Below, one piece after another: positions 8,722 to 19,427 of a stretch of 64,000 nucleotides of DNA. The number at the start of each line of letters is the position of its first letter. Position 1 is the stretch's first letter. This stretch comes from Marsupella aquatica (taxonomy: Eukaryota > Marchantiophyta). The stretch covers positions 12,028,001-12,092,000 of the forward strand of contig OZ316895.1 of assembly GCA_973895155.1 (NCBI GenBank), given 5' to 3'. Under the pieces are notes generated by a model. It saw nothing but the letters and a program-made list of their open reading frames with translations, was not told where the DNA came from and did not search any database. Position numbers and translations under genes: made by a program.

Positions 8722-11228
8722 ACCCTAAGCTTTCTAGTAGCTGAGTCCTCTTTGTAGAATATTTGTTGCCCAATTTGTCAATGTACTTTCAAATAACTGG
8801 AAATTCTGGAGATTTCACTAAAGTCTGACTTTGGCAAGTTTTGAGTTAGAGGCTAATAGCCTCGATCATGACCTTGATGCAACTATTCACCAAATGGAGA
8901 AGGGCAACACTTAAGCTTTCAGAAGAGAGAAGTCTGATTAATTAGGAAGGGAAGCTGGTAGCCATGCTATGCTGGACAAATATGATAGATTTTACAGCTT
9001 GCATAGTTTAGATTAGATTTTCTCACAAAATCATTGTGGACCCATTCAACCATGGCCTGAGCAATTTGACATTTTTTTAACTGTCACAGGAATGTTTTGC
9101 TTTCCAGGCCAAAGTCGACAGCATGGTTATCACAAGCACTTGTCAGAATCAGGTTTTTTTGCTACATGCAACCAAATTCTCAAGCTAAGAGAGTCAATAG
9201 TCAATCCGCGGCAAGTCCATTTGAAACCAGATCAATGTCAGTTTGATCACATGAATTGTATCAATTCATTGAGTTCAAGTTCCAACCACGGGTCCGACCA
9301 TAACTGGCAGTTTGCCTGAAGTGCAAAAGGCTGAAAATCTGACTCCATGTGCCAATTACCCTTTAACAAGGAAGTTATCAAGTTAGTTATTAGTCATTGT
9401 TTATTATATAATAATACTTTTTAAATCTTTGAATGTAGTTTTTAAAACTGGATATGTAACTAAAATAGTTACATAGTGACAGTTTTACCCGTCTTGCTCT
9501 TTGCATTTCTAAATTTTTATATTTCCTTTTACGGCGTGGCGTCCCAAAATTTACACCCAAGTTGACGCAAACATGAATGAACACTCTAAATTTGATTAAC
9601 AAAACCAACAAGTCTTGTTTGTTGTGGTTGTTGTTGATGTGACACACTCTGGTGCCAGAAATTTTAGAAGGGACCTCTCATGAGGTCAATAAATAATCAT
9701 ACCTACATTCTAAGTGCTCATAAAAATGGTCATGTTTACTTTTGGATGGCATATTTACATTACATATAAAAGTAAATAAGAGCTCCTTATCCATCACAAA
9801 GTTTATTCTCAAATCACTTGACATTGCTTGCACAGGAAAACATGTATGGGGAAATAATGAACGGAGAATAGCATAAAATATTTATTTTTTCAAGAGGATT
9901 TTTTTTTTTGTCTTCATGGGTGTTTGACAGGTAATAGTCTTGTGAACACGTAATTGGTGTTCAGGATGGAGTTGATACGTGCCTGCTACCAAAAAAGTGT
10001 TCAATTAGTGGTAAAAGGTGATTTACCACTAACAACCAAAACTATGTCTGTTATGGAGTTTTAAATTACATGGATGTTGCTGATAGACGAGGTATTCTAT
10101 GATGTGAGCAAACAGGAATTTGTTAGCGAGACACTTGTGATTTTAAATTTCTTTTGCTTGTTGCTACTTTTCTATTTTTTTTGTGTTTTTTTGACTCCAG
10201 ATGGCTAGCTAGATAGCTAGCAAAAAGAGGAGTCCCCAAAATGGATGTTATCAACAAGGTTCTTGTTAGCGAGGCAATTATGGGTCATGTGAGGAAAATT
10301 TTTGTTTATGCGAGTAAAATTTCTGCTCTTTCGTCGCACTCTACAATGACCCCTACGTGAAAACTGGTGCCAAGGATTCCACATCTGTGCACAGCAAAGA
10401 AGATGTGGGCAATATGTGATCCATTCGAACAAGATTTCGCTCGGCACCGTCGAAGATCGACAGGATCGGTGGTGATATAGTGCAACAGAATCAGAGAACG
10501 ATCTTGCAATGTGAGTTTGATCAATGGCTTCAATTGTGTCTTTCACTAACAACGGGTGCATCTTACCTGAAGTTGTGGATGCTTGCAGTGGATGTCATTT
10601 ATTGCCCCAGCTCGAATTGTTTCAGTTGAGGTTTAGAAATCAATCATACATGGGAACTATTTAAGTCATCATTCCCCTCGATTGAACCTGTTCAAGTACT
10701 ATTTATCGATCCGTTGCTTACAATTTTCCATATGCAGTAGGTAAGCGAGGACATTTCAATCAATCTGGGTGATGTGAAGCCTTCTCCATGATTATGCTCA
10801 CTTCTCAATCGGTACATCACACGAGAGTCGTCACCTTTTACTACTAACAGGCAGAAAATCTCACCACGGTCGAACTATGATCATGGCAGGTGAGCGCACA
10901 ACATCTTGACCAGATCCCCGACAACGAACTTTTACACTGGCTAGAGCTGAATCAGTACCGTACTGATTACATATTGCTACAGTCCTATTTCGCGACTACT
11001 CGACGTGGGACCCGAACGACGTCCGATCAGAACAGAGAGCCGCATTGGGAACGATCTCAATTCTCAATACAGTAAGGGATTCATTGTGTTCTCCTGCTGA
11101 TAATGTAAGGAGGACGTGAAGCTTGTAAACATGGAATTAATATTGAAGCAAACCGTCGTCATTCCTCGCCCTTCAGGTGAGATCCTGGACACAGAGTTCG
11201 ATCATAAACTGTGCTATGTAGCTTCCCA
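8722..11228. other. Intergenic, no supportable gene
   Basis: Contains scattered short open frames (for example minus 10,561-10,217, 114 codons) without recognisable motifs. Near 10,205 there is a small palindromic GCTAGCTAGATAGCTAGC. Downstream of the GST stop (below 11,229) no poly(A) signal is obvious. Confidence 0.5.
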
Positions 11229-11897
11229 TCAGGCCAGGCTACGTTGCCTCCTCTGCCATGTTGCCAGGAGTTCGTCTGCAGAAGGAAGGGTAGAGGACAC
11301 GCTGGGGTGCACCTTGACGGCCTCGAGCCACTTATGGAGTCGAGGCAGCTCCTCGGGGCCTGGAACCACAATTCCGTTCAGTTCCTTCATGACCACCAGG
11401 GCATTGCAGAGTGGAGCAAGGACCACATCGAGAAGTCCGAATTTGCTTCCAGCAAACAGGGGACCATCTGGAGAGAAAGTGGTTATGCCTTTGTCCAACG
11501 TCTTCAAAGTTGTCAGGACTGCTTCATTGGCGGCTTGCCTCTCTGGAGTCCCCGGTTTCGTCATATAGCTGGCATTCCATGTGGATTGTGCCTTGTCAAT
11601 GTAATCGACCCAGAATCTGACCTTGGATTTCTCGTACGCATCTTTGGGCGTCAGTGGATGCTCCGGAAAGGCATCTTCGAGGTATTCCAGAATGACAAGG
11701 GATTCTGCTACAGGCCTACCATTGTGGAGGATCGTCGGCACTTTGTTGTGGATGGGGTTGGCTTCCAGTAGCGCCTGAGGTTTGTTGCTGAAGTCCACTA
11801 AGGTAATCTGGAAAGGGATCTTCTTTTCTGTCAACGCAATTTGCACGCGCTGTCCGTATGGACTGCGCCTGGTTGTAAAGAGCTCCACTTCTGCCAT
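11229..11897 (-). CDS. Glutathione S-transferase, tau-like, single exon
   Basis: Complete 222-residue soluble enzyme. The N-terminal thioredoxin-fold domain (about 1-80) has the plant catalytic-serine segment RRSPYGQRV (Ser12), the cis-proline strand NKVPTILHNG (51-60) and the glutathione-contacting ES pair at 65-66 (ESLVILEYLEDAF). The helical C-terminal domain spans about 90-215. It would conjugate glutathione to electrophilic toxins or metabolites, or act as a peroxidase, in the cytosol. Length and motifs best match the tau class; phi or another bryophyte class is possible. Tau genes usually have one intron, and this one has none, so a retrocopy origin or a lineage trait is possible. The Met at 11,897 is chosen because the family's conserved LF...SP strand follows at once. 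No neighbour suggests a pathway. Confidence 0.9.
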   Translation of the reverse strand: MAEVELFTTRRSPYGQRVQIALTEKKIPFQITLVDFSNKPQALLEANPIHNKVPTILHNGRPVAESLVILEYLEDAFPEHPLTPKDAYEKSKVRFWVDYIDKAQSTWNASYMTKPGTPERQAANEAVLTTLKTLDKGITTFSPDGPLFAGSKFGLLDVVLAPLCNALVVMKELNGIVVPGPEELPRLHKWLEAVKVHPSVSSTLPSADELLATWQRRQRSLA

Positions 11898-14497
11898 CGT
11901 GAAACGCTCTGCTGCTTTTTCAATTCCTTCGAAAGATCGTCAAAATATCAGGAGATCGCTGGAATAGAAGACACCAGGGACTACCAATTGCTGTCAAACA
12001 GTCCCGCAAACAGTGCTTTCAGCTTCAAGTCTTACCCGGTAAGGTAACTGAAATCTCGTCTCGCTAACTGTGACTTGATTAGGTGCCTGGACAGAACTAG
12101 AGTACGAAAAGCAAGCAAAAGAAGGCGAGAGATGGGAAGCCACACATCACAATTTAACCTACCTCAATCGAAATCCTGGGCTGTAGCTCGAGCACGTTAA
12201 TCACTGCACAGCTCGATCCGCGTATCAGCTTTTCTGACTGTCGCCTCCGGCAACAGATCTAATTCGATGTAGCCTTGAATGAGTGCGACGATAAACTGAG
12301 CATGTTGTGCATTGGTGGCTAATAGGAGACTTCCATGGCCCGATTACTTCTCATATAACGAACAGACTATCACTGTGGGACCCAGGTTCGCATGTTTTCC
12401 TTTGGCATTGCCTTGCGAAATAGCAAGAGCAATTTCGCATGTGGGTTCCGTGTTTCAAAGGGCTACTCTCAGGCTTGAGCTGCACTTTTCTCTCATTCAC
12501 TACTTTTACACCAGCCTCCATCCAGATTCCGACACCTACAAGTCGATCAGACAGACGCAGCATTCGGACCTGTTTCCTATTCAGTGGACCACCTAGTTAA
12601 ACAATGAGTCAAACATCCGCCATCCTTTACTTCAACATCGAAGTCACCGAAGATGTATTAGAACCATATGACAGAAGATATCAGCTCGATCCGCCGGCGG
12701 TTTCCAGAGTTTCCAAATGTCTACAGTCGAGCAGTTTTGTTAGATTGTTCCAGAGTGCTCGATCAGCACAGGTCGATCACTCCGTAGTCCATAGACTGCT
12801 GTAGTTAGATCTCAAATCGGAGCTCCCAATATCATAGCCAATTAATGGATCGGTCCTCTTGCAGATATGCGATCGCCTTGGCACCGGATGGCTTTGGAGC
12901 CGAGCTTCGAATTGCCGTTAGAACGTTGACTACTGTATATGATGCAAAAATTATTGTAGCCTTGTGAACCTTTCAACATTCGAATCAGGCGTAAGCTTTG
13001 AATGATTGACCTCATTCAGTGTATCACCCTTTGCTAGCTTGAATAATTGACCTCATTCTGTGTATCACCCTTCACTTGCAAGCTTCTGACTGAACATGAT
13101 TGTCTGTCTACCCTGCCCATTCTCTTCATTGTGGAGTATAGAGCATTAAACCTGTTGGTTACTACTAACCATTTGACATCCATGTGCCACTTGTACAAGA
13201 GATTGTGCCATTACTCATCACACTACCCTAATACCTCTTCCCCCCCCCCCCCCTTTTCGTCTTTCTTCATCACACTGTGCTCATTTTCCTCTTCTTTATT
13301 GATCTTCTTTGCTGTTTGGTGTTATTCTGCTCTGGGCCTCTTTTGTTTTAACTTCTGTATTTGGTTGGGGCCTTTTTTGTAAATCATGACCATTTTTGTT
13401 TGACATACTTGGGCCTTTTGGGACATGTCTAGGTCTACCCTTAACCCTAAAATTGGGTTCCCATTGCATCTCTTAAATTTTGGACTGATATTTCAGTCTC
13501 TTGAGGTTGACTATACGTTCCATTTGAATCGCCTGACTCCCATGTTTCTAATGTGAGTTGATGCCCTGAGACACTCCAATATTATGGACACAAATGACTC
13601 AAAATAATGTACCAGTCAAGTTTTCATACCCAAGAATATATGGGTGAGAATGCAAGTCATAACTAAGGTAGATGGGATCTCCAACCAATTCTTCTTTAAG
13701 TTAGAATGGGCTACCAATTTGCTTGTATGAAGTTAAAGCTTTTTATCCTAAATACATCCCATTCGGAATAAGTTCAAATGTCTATAAATGCTATGCAAGC
13801 TTGAGAATCCCATGTTTCAAAATCCAGGTTTCTTTCTTTGCCTCAAAAGATAATTTGTTTGCACAAATAAGACTCAGGCTCTAAACGGCTGCAAGGCCAG
13901 ACAATCAGAAACCTACCACCCTTAAGGTATCCCAATAGGGTCCACCAAGAGCCAACATCATCACACAACATAGATAAGGCGCCTGGAGCCAAAAGAAGCT
14001 ACTGTACCAGTCCTTGACAAAATAATCTAATTGAAAGTACCAAAATGATTTTCCAGTTAACTTTGGTGTTCACACTCATCCCAGTTCATAGTTGGAGCAT
14101 TATCTAAACACGAAAATTTACAATCATTATCTTTGTTTCTCATGGTCTTGTTTTTTTGGAATAAAAAGCTTTATAGCAAGCAAGGGCAGAACCTACCGCC
14201 AAAGGAACACGAACCCAGACCAAATGCCGAGTACCCAGGGCCGACCCCAAGGCAACCTCAGGGGGGAAGCCTAGTCAGGGCAGCCTGCCCTAAACAACCA
14301 CTAAAACATCGATCCACAAAAGTCTTGCCCGGATTCAGCTGGCTGATAAGCCAGGTCTCAAGTCTTTCACTAAATTTCTATTCTGATTACTGCTAACTAA
14401 GGGAGATGTACAACAGACTGCATTCCCATCCCACTAAGTGTTTATCATCCTTCATAATTATCTATCACTTTGATTTAAGCTTCTTGGGACCTCACTG
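11898..14497. other. Intergenic; C14 run at 13,240-13,253
   Basis: This would contain the GST promoter (just above 11,897), but I see no clear TATA box. A run of 14 C lies within a pyrimidine-rich stretch at about 13,230-13,300. The 111-codon frame at 13,047-13,382 is low-complexity and not convincing. No other gene is seen. Confidence 0.5.
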
Positions 14498-14726
14498 TTG
14501 GCCCATGGCCGCAGGACAAAATCTAATTCGTTCAGTGTTCTAGTTAGTTGTCTCAACTTTCTAAGAGTCTCCATGTGCGGCACTGTCTTTGGAATGAGCG
14601 AATTCTGAAATTTACGAACTCCCATCTCGTGAAGGTGATGCTTTGCTCCTGCAAGACTCTTAGAAAGTTGAGACAACTAAATAGAACAGTGAAGGAATTA
14701 GATTTTGTCCTGCGGCCATGGGCCAA
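14498..14726. repeat. Long hairpin: 73-bp arms, 83-base loop, about 96% arm identity
   Basis: The left arm 14,498-14,570 begins TTGGCCCATGGCCGCAGGAC. The right arm 14,654-14,726 is its reverse complement with three clear mismatches. A transcript from either strand would fold into a long, nearly perfect stem. Candidates are a young MIRNA or siRNA-producing locus, or a fold-back MITE. No target-site duplication is evident. Open frames on both strands here simply reflect the symmetry. Confidence 0.85.
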
Positions 14727-16105
14727 GATGCGTTTCGTGAAGCATAGTGGCAACATGAATATATGAGAGGGAGAAGTCTGTGTTAGATGACAGGTAAACT
14801 CCAGGGTGAGAATTGGATTAGTACCCAGGTAAACCCCAAGATACATGGCAGGGGCTTAGCTTACTTTGTATACCTGAAAAAGTGGATGCACAGGTACTGT
14901 AGGTTGCAAACACACAGACAAAAAAACCCTTGACCCCTGGGAAATCACTTAGTAAGTGTACATCATTCAGTATACGTGTTTCATTATAATTTTTAATTAG
15001 CTCTACTATATAATTGGTGAATGTGAAAAAGGGAGAAGTCTTGGACCTGGCTCATTATGATCTTGATTTTACATTCATTTGACCAAAATTATAACACTTT
15101 AGTAACAATTAACATCCAACTAAATGACAGAAAATTTGCACCTGCAAACATAGATGCACCATTGGAATGACAACATTCCCTGGCCTCAGTGGCAATTCTT
15201 TGTCTCTCCTCAACCCAGTAGAGTATAATTGTTGGATACACAAGAGCTTGGTCGCACAACATTCCTCACTTACAACTGTTTTTTCACTTCTACATTTTCA
15301 TGTCATTGAGGGTATTGTCGCACCAATATCAACATGGCAGCCACAATGGCATGCCTTGGCCACAACCACCATATGACTGCAATGACAACATGGCCCTTAA
15401 AGCGCCACTCTACAGGACAAAAAGTGAATTCGCACCATATTTAGTACCTTTTTTCTGAAATTGTGAAGCAAAGTATCACCTAGGTAGAGATATGGAATGT
15501 GAAAAAATGAGAAATCTTGGACATCTCTCCTTTTACATGGCCAGTGTGGTTCAAGACAACCACAATTGTGAGAAAAATGGTTTAAAAACTAAACGTAGCC
15601 TCGCTGACCTCATTGCTTCCTAGCTTACATACCTCGAAAGCAAGAACGCAAAAAGGCTGGGACGAAAATACAACAACCTCGTAGGATGGGTCTACGTGAG
15701 CAGTACACAGCCTACCCAGAGAACTGGACTGGTCAGATCTGCTGCATGCGTCGAATTCGGGTCCAGACTGCAGAATTGTTCAAGACTGCGGCCTTTGATG
15801 CCGTAGTGTCCCACAGTGTGACTACCATTGTTTGATCAGCTGACTGATCGAGGAAACTCCAGCAGAAAGACGCGGAAATGCACCAGACGGTGCGCATGCC
15901 AAAACATGCCTATTTAAGTCAAGTTCCTTGCCTAGCTTGTGAAAGAGCGGCTCCAATTGCCTACTGAACGGGTTGCAGTAGGCTTACCAGACCGAGTAGA
16001 ACAAGTCCTCCATCGACGCGTTTCCTTTGGTCAAGCTCCTGGACCATCGATCGCCAGTGTTTTTTGAAATATTCCACCACGTTTCTAGATCAATGCTCGC
16101 TATTC
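14727..16105. other. Intergenic, upstream of the GDSL gene
   Basis: No gene seen. GC content rises after about 15,650, approaching the promoter of the GDSL gene. Confidence 0.5.
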
Positions 16106-16117
16106 ATATATATATAT
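16106..16117 (+). promoter_or_regulatory. TATA box candidate of the GDSL gene
   Basis: An ATATATATATAT block lies about 350 bp upstream of the GDSL start codon. The expected transcription start would be about 16,140-16,150, leaving a 5' leader of roughly 320 nt. Confidence 0.45.
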
Positions 16118-16342
16118 GAGCTTTGATTCCTACAATACATGTATTCTCCTCACTGTTACAGACTCTATTCGATTTGGGCTTAATTTCTTCGTGGGACGGG
16201 CAGTTCAATCTTCGATTCAGGTGCGATCCGACTCTGGACTATAATCCACAGTTGACTGATTAAGTCCGAATCTACGCAACTCAGATCCTCTGCAAGACGT
16301 TCGGATTCGCTTCCTCGTGCATTTCCACAGACGAGTTCGGAT

Positions 16343-16417
16343 ATGCTTCAATCGTCTGAAAAACGTTTTGACAATTTCCTTGTTTTTATCTGCATCTCGA
16401 CAACGATCTCAGTCTAA
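16343..16417 (+). CDS. Upstream ORF in the GDSL 5' leader (24 codons)
   Basis: ATG at 16,343, stop TAA at 16,415-16,417, ending 51 nt before the main ATG. If the leader starts at the TATA-predicted site, this uORF is transcribed and could dampen translation of the esterase. The encoded peptide has no recognised motif. Confidence 0.3.
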   Translation: MLQSSEKRFDNFLVFICISTTISV

Positions 16418-16468
16418 GGAGGAAGAGATTACAGATTCAATTAATTAATTCAGTGGGAAGTCTCGATC

Positions 16469-17560
16469 ATGGAGAGAACTTTCCGCCAGGCATTGGTCCT
16501 GCTCTCCATTCTAATCGTTGGAATCTGTAATACAAATGTTGCTGTGGCTCGTCCTTGGACAAAAGTACGCGCAGTCTTCGCCTTTGGAGACTCTCTCGTA
16601 GACTCGGGGAACAACAATTATATCGACGGCTCCAGCACTCGAGCTGATTATCTGCCTTATGGGGAGGCGTTTTTCCACAGGGGTACTGGACGGTTCACGA
16701 ATGGGCGTCATGCCTTTGACTTCATAGCATCTCGTCTGGGTCTGCCTTTCATGCCACCATTTTTGAAACCGGGAGCGACATTTGAGCAAGGGGTCAATTT
16801 CGGATCCGGAGGGAGTGGAGTCCTCAGTACCACAGGTTTCGGTGATGGCGTTAATTCGCTCACAACTCAGGTTGGCCAGTTTCAGCAAGTGGCGAAACAG
16901 CTGACGAGAGATTTAGGCGCGACACACGCTACCGATTTGATCCCCAACTCTTTGTTCGTTTTCGTCACTGGTAGCAACGACTTGTCGGCATATCTCAGCA
17001 ATTCGACTCTACAACAAACTGTCAGTCCCACACAATTTGTGACGAGTATGTTGTCTGAGCTTCAAGGACATGCGCAGACAGTGTACTCATTGGGTGCTCG
17101 AAAAGTGGTGTTCTTCGGAATTCCACCTCTGGGCTGTGCTCCACGGGCCTTAGCTGCAACAAATGGAACCAACGGAAAATGCGTGGATGCACCGAACCAA
17201 CTGGCCCAGGCCTACAATGGGGCGCTGCTGCAGCTCGTGGAGAGTTTGAATTCTACGCTGCCTAGCCTACATGCGGTGTTCGTCAGTCCCTTTGAGAGCG
17301 TTTATGCTCTCATCAACAATGGAACTGCAAAAGGTTTTACAGAAGGGTCCAATGCTTGCTGCGGCAACGGACCATTCAACGGTGCTGTGCGATGCCAACC
17401 CAACCACGCCTCAAATCTTTGCGACAACGTTGACAACTTTGTATTCTGGGATGCTCTGCACCCAACAGAACGGGTACATCGAAGAATTGCCAAACTTATG
17501 TGGAATGGAGACAGCTCCTTCATTCAGCCCTTGAATTTGAAAACCCTGGTGCAACTCTAA
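16469..17560 (+). CDS. GDSL-motif esterase/lipase, secreted, single exon
   Basis: Complete 363-residue SGNH/GDSL hydrolase of the plant type. A signal peptide (about residues 1-28, hydrophobic LVLLSILIVGIC) directs it to the secretory pathway or cell wall. Block I is FAFGDSLVDSGNNNY with nucleophile Ser42. The oxyanion-hole regions are NFGSGGSGVL (about 110-119) and the GSND motif (168-171). Block V is FWDALHP with Asp328 and His331 completing the triad. GARKVVFFGIPPLGCAP is the usual plant-family signature, and several N-glycosylation sequons are present. It would hydrolyse ester bonds of lipids, cutin-type polymers or acetylated wall sugars; the substrate cannot be read from sequence. Seed-plant relatives are usually interrupted by introns and this gene has none. 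It stands alone with its own promoter. Confidence 0.93.
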   Translation: MERTFRQALVLLSILIVGICNTNVAVARPWTKVRAVFAFGDSLVDSGNNNYIDGSSTRADYLPYGEAFFHRGTGRFTNGRHAFDFIASRLGLPFMPPFLKPGATFEQGVNFGSGGSGVLSTTGFGDGVNSLTTQVGQFQQVAKQLTRDLGATHATDLIPNSLFVFVTGSNDLSAYLSNSTLQQTVSPTQFVTSMLSELQGHAQTVYSLGARKVVFFGIPPLGCAPRALAATNGTNGKCVDAPNQLAQAYNGALLQLVESLNSTLPSLHAVFVSPFESVYALINNGTAKGFTEGSNACCGNGPFNGAVRCQPNHASNLCDNVDNFVFWDALHPTERVHRRIAKLMWNGDSSFIQPLNLKTLVQL

Positions 17561-18074
17561 TTAAGTGCCGACAAATTACGTGACCCACGGTGTAGCGCTT
17601 GATTGAACGCGAGATTGAACGATTGCGAAATAATTGTCATTCAGAAATGTACGTGGTTCAAAAACTTAATGGATGAATCACACGGGGATCGATTCTTCCC
17701 TTAGAAAGCTACCATTAGTGTCAGGAGACCAAATACATCATTTTCTCTTGAGTTTCTACTTTAGACTGTAGAATAGCACCACTTTCATCTGGAGCCATTT
17801 ACTGCAATTCAGATTCTCGATCATTCATGGAGCTGAACTCCCGCGTAAATATTCGAAAATCAATGTCGCTCTCGTGAAGCCTCTCGCTCTTATGGGTTCA
17901 TACTACCGGTTCGATGGTCCAGTCAATGTTGATCATTCTCAAAATAGTCCACTTTTGTCCCTAACTACAATACCTGGCTACAGTCCGTGAATTTCTTCAA
18001 TGGTTGTTTGAGATCGAGGACAGACAGCTCCGTCCCAATACTAGACCCATGGATACTCGACGTACATTGAATGA

Positions 18075-18080
18075 AATAAA
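18075..18080 (+). terminator. Poly(A) signal candidate for the GDSL gene
   Basis: AATAAA about 515 bp after the stop codon, in an A-rich context. Closer, weaker signals could also serve. Confidence 0.35.
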
Positions 18081-19427
18081 GAAAGGAGAGTCAACAACTG
18101 GTAAAGTCCAGATTAAAATCCGAATTTTGCAGGCGAGAAACTTGTAGACGCAACCATCCTGCAACTGACGCGCAGTTGGAGAGCGAATACGTGTGGATAG
18201 CTGAGGAGTGGAGTACCTTCAAAATAATATGAAGAGGTGCCTGCCCCATGAATATGTTCTTTGAATGTACATTGGAAACATGCAATAGCCAGGTGTGTCA
18301 CTTGTACCACATGAGACACGTCAAAAACTTGTTTTAGGAGTATGGTGGCTTAGCAGGGGCACAATTGCAGTTAATGGCTCGAGATGACAAAGTGTACGTG
18401 CCTCACCTTGTCTTTGTCTCTGTTCGTGCTTGATTCTATCTCTGGATGAGGAGGATGGGTTACACAGGCTTTTGTTGGGCTATGTTTCTTTTCTTCTTCT
18501 ATTGTCAAGGGGAACCGCTTTTCGGCAAGCTATTGCAGAAATTTACGAGGAAAATAAGCATACAATAAACGATGTACAGTAGATCTCTTGTCTTGCTTAA
18601 TGGTGATATTTTGAAGTCATTCCACATGTCGAATCAAAGCTATGGGGTACTTGCATTTGGAATTGTGAACTTTTGGGTACCCCTGAATCATACTTCCACT
18701 AAAAAGTAAAGACTATTTCACTACAGAATCTGTCGACTGTTAGATGCGCAGAGCTTGAACATAAGAGAGGGAAAAAACTTAGACATTGAATACGATTTTG
18801 AGTTCTCCCAAGTGCAGATTTCATAATGCCTCAAAAGAGGGCGATAGCCGAGTACATAGTGATTCGGGGATGGACCTTAGTCCTTATCACACTGTTGTCC
18901 TGTGGATGCCATGTGGCACTGATTAAAGACAAAAACAGAGTGGCTTACAGTGAGCCCGATACTACTGTATGTAAATGTAGACTAACTGACACCTGGAACG
19001 GTTAGAAGATTTGACGAGCACCGAACAGAGGTAAACTTTCACAGATTCCAAATGGAAACTTGTACAGTAATGTTACTAGTGAGACCGAGACAATGATTAT
19101 ATTGGGCACTCGTTGGCTGCCCTGATATCCAATATATTCCTACTGATGGTGGAAGACATTGTTCCTTGAAAGCCTAGAGTTGCACAACTACACACGACTT
19201 CTTCGACAAAGAGACGCACACTGAAAACATGCGTGCTATGTTTTTCCTCGTCAGAAAACATGTGACGAGTTATCTCATCCTCGCCATTGCTTGAATTTTT
19301 CCTAGAGAACCAAACAACCAGAATGGGTGAGTTTTCTGACCATAAGCTTCTCTATTTCATTAACGAGTGAAAGGAAAGGACAATCATGTTAGTCGTGATT
19401 ATTTATTTGATTGGAAAAAAAACTCAT
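18081..19427. other. Intergenic between GDSL and O-fucosyltransferase genes
   Basis: Convergent gene ends face each other here. Nothing else recognised. I looked for the missing C-terminal exon of the neighbouring glycosyltransferase on the minus strand and did not find it. Confidence 0.5.

Noticed and set aside
14458-14766. Two overlapping frames of 72 codons on opposite strands with near-identical starts
   Set aside because: They are the two arms of one inverted repeat read from each strand, not genes.
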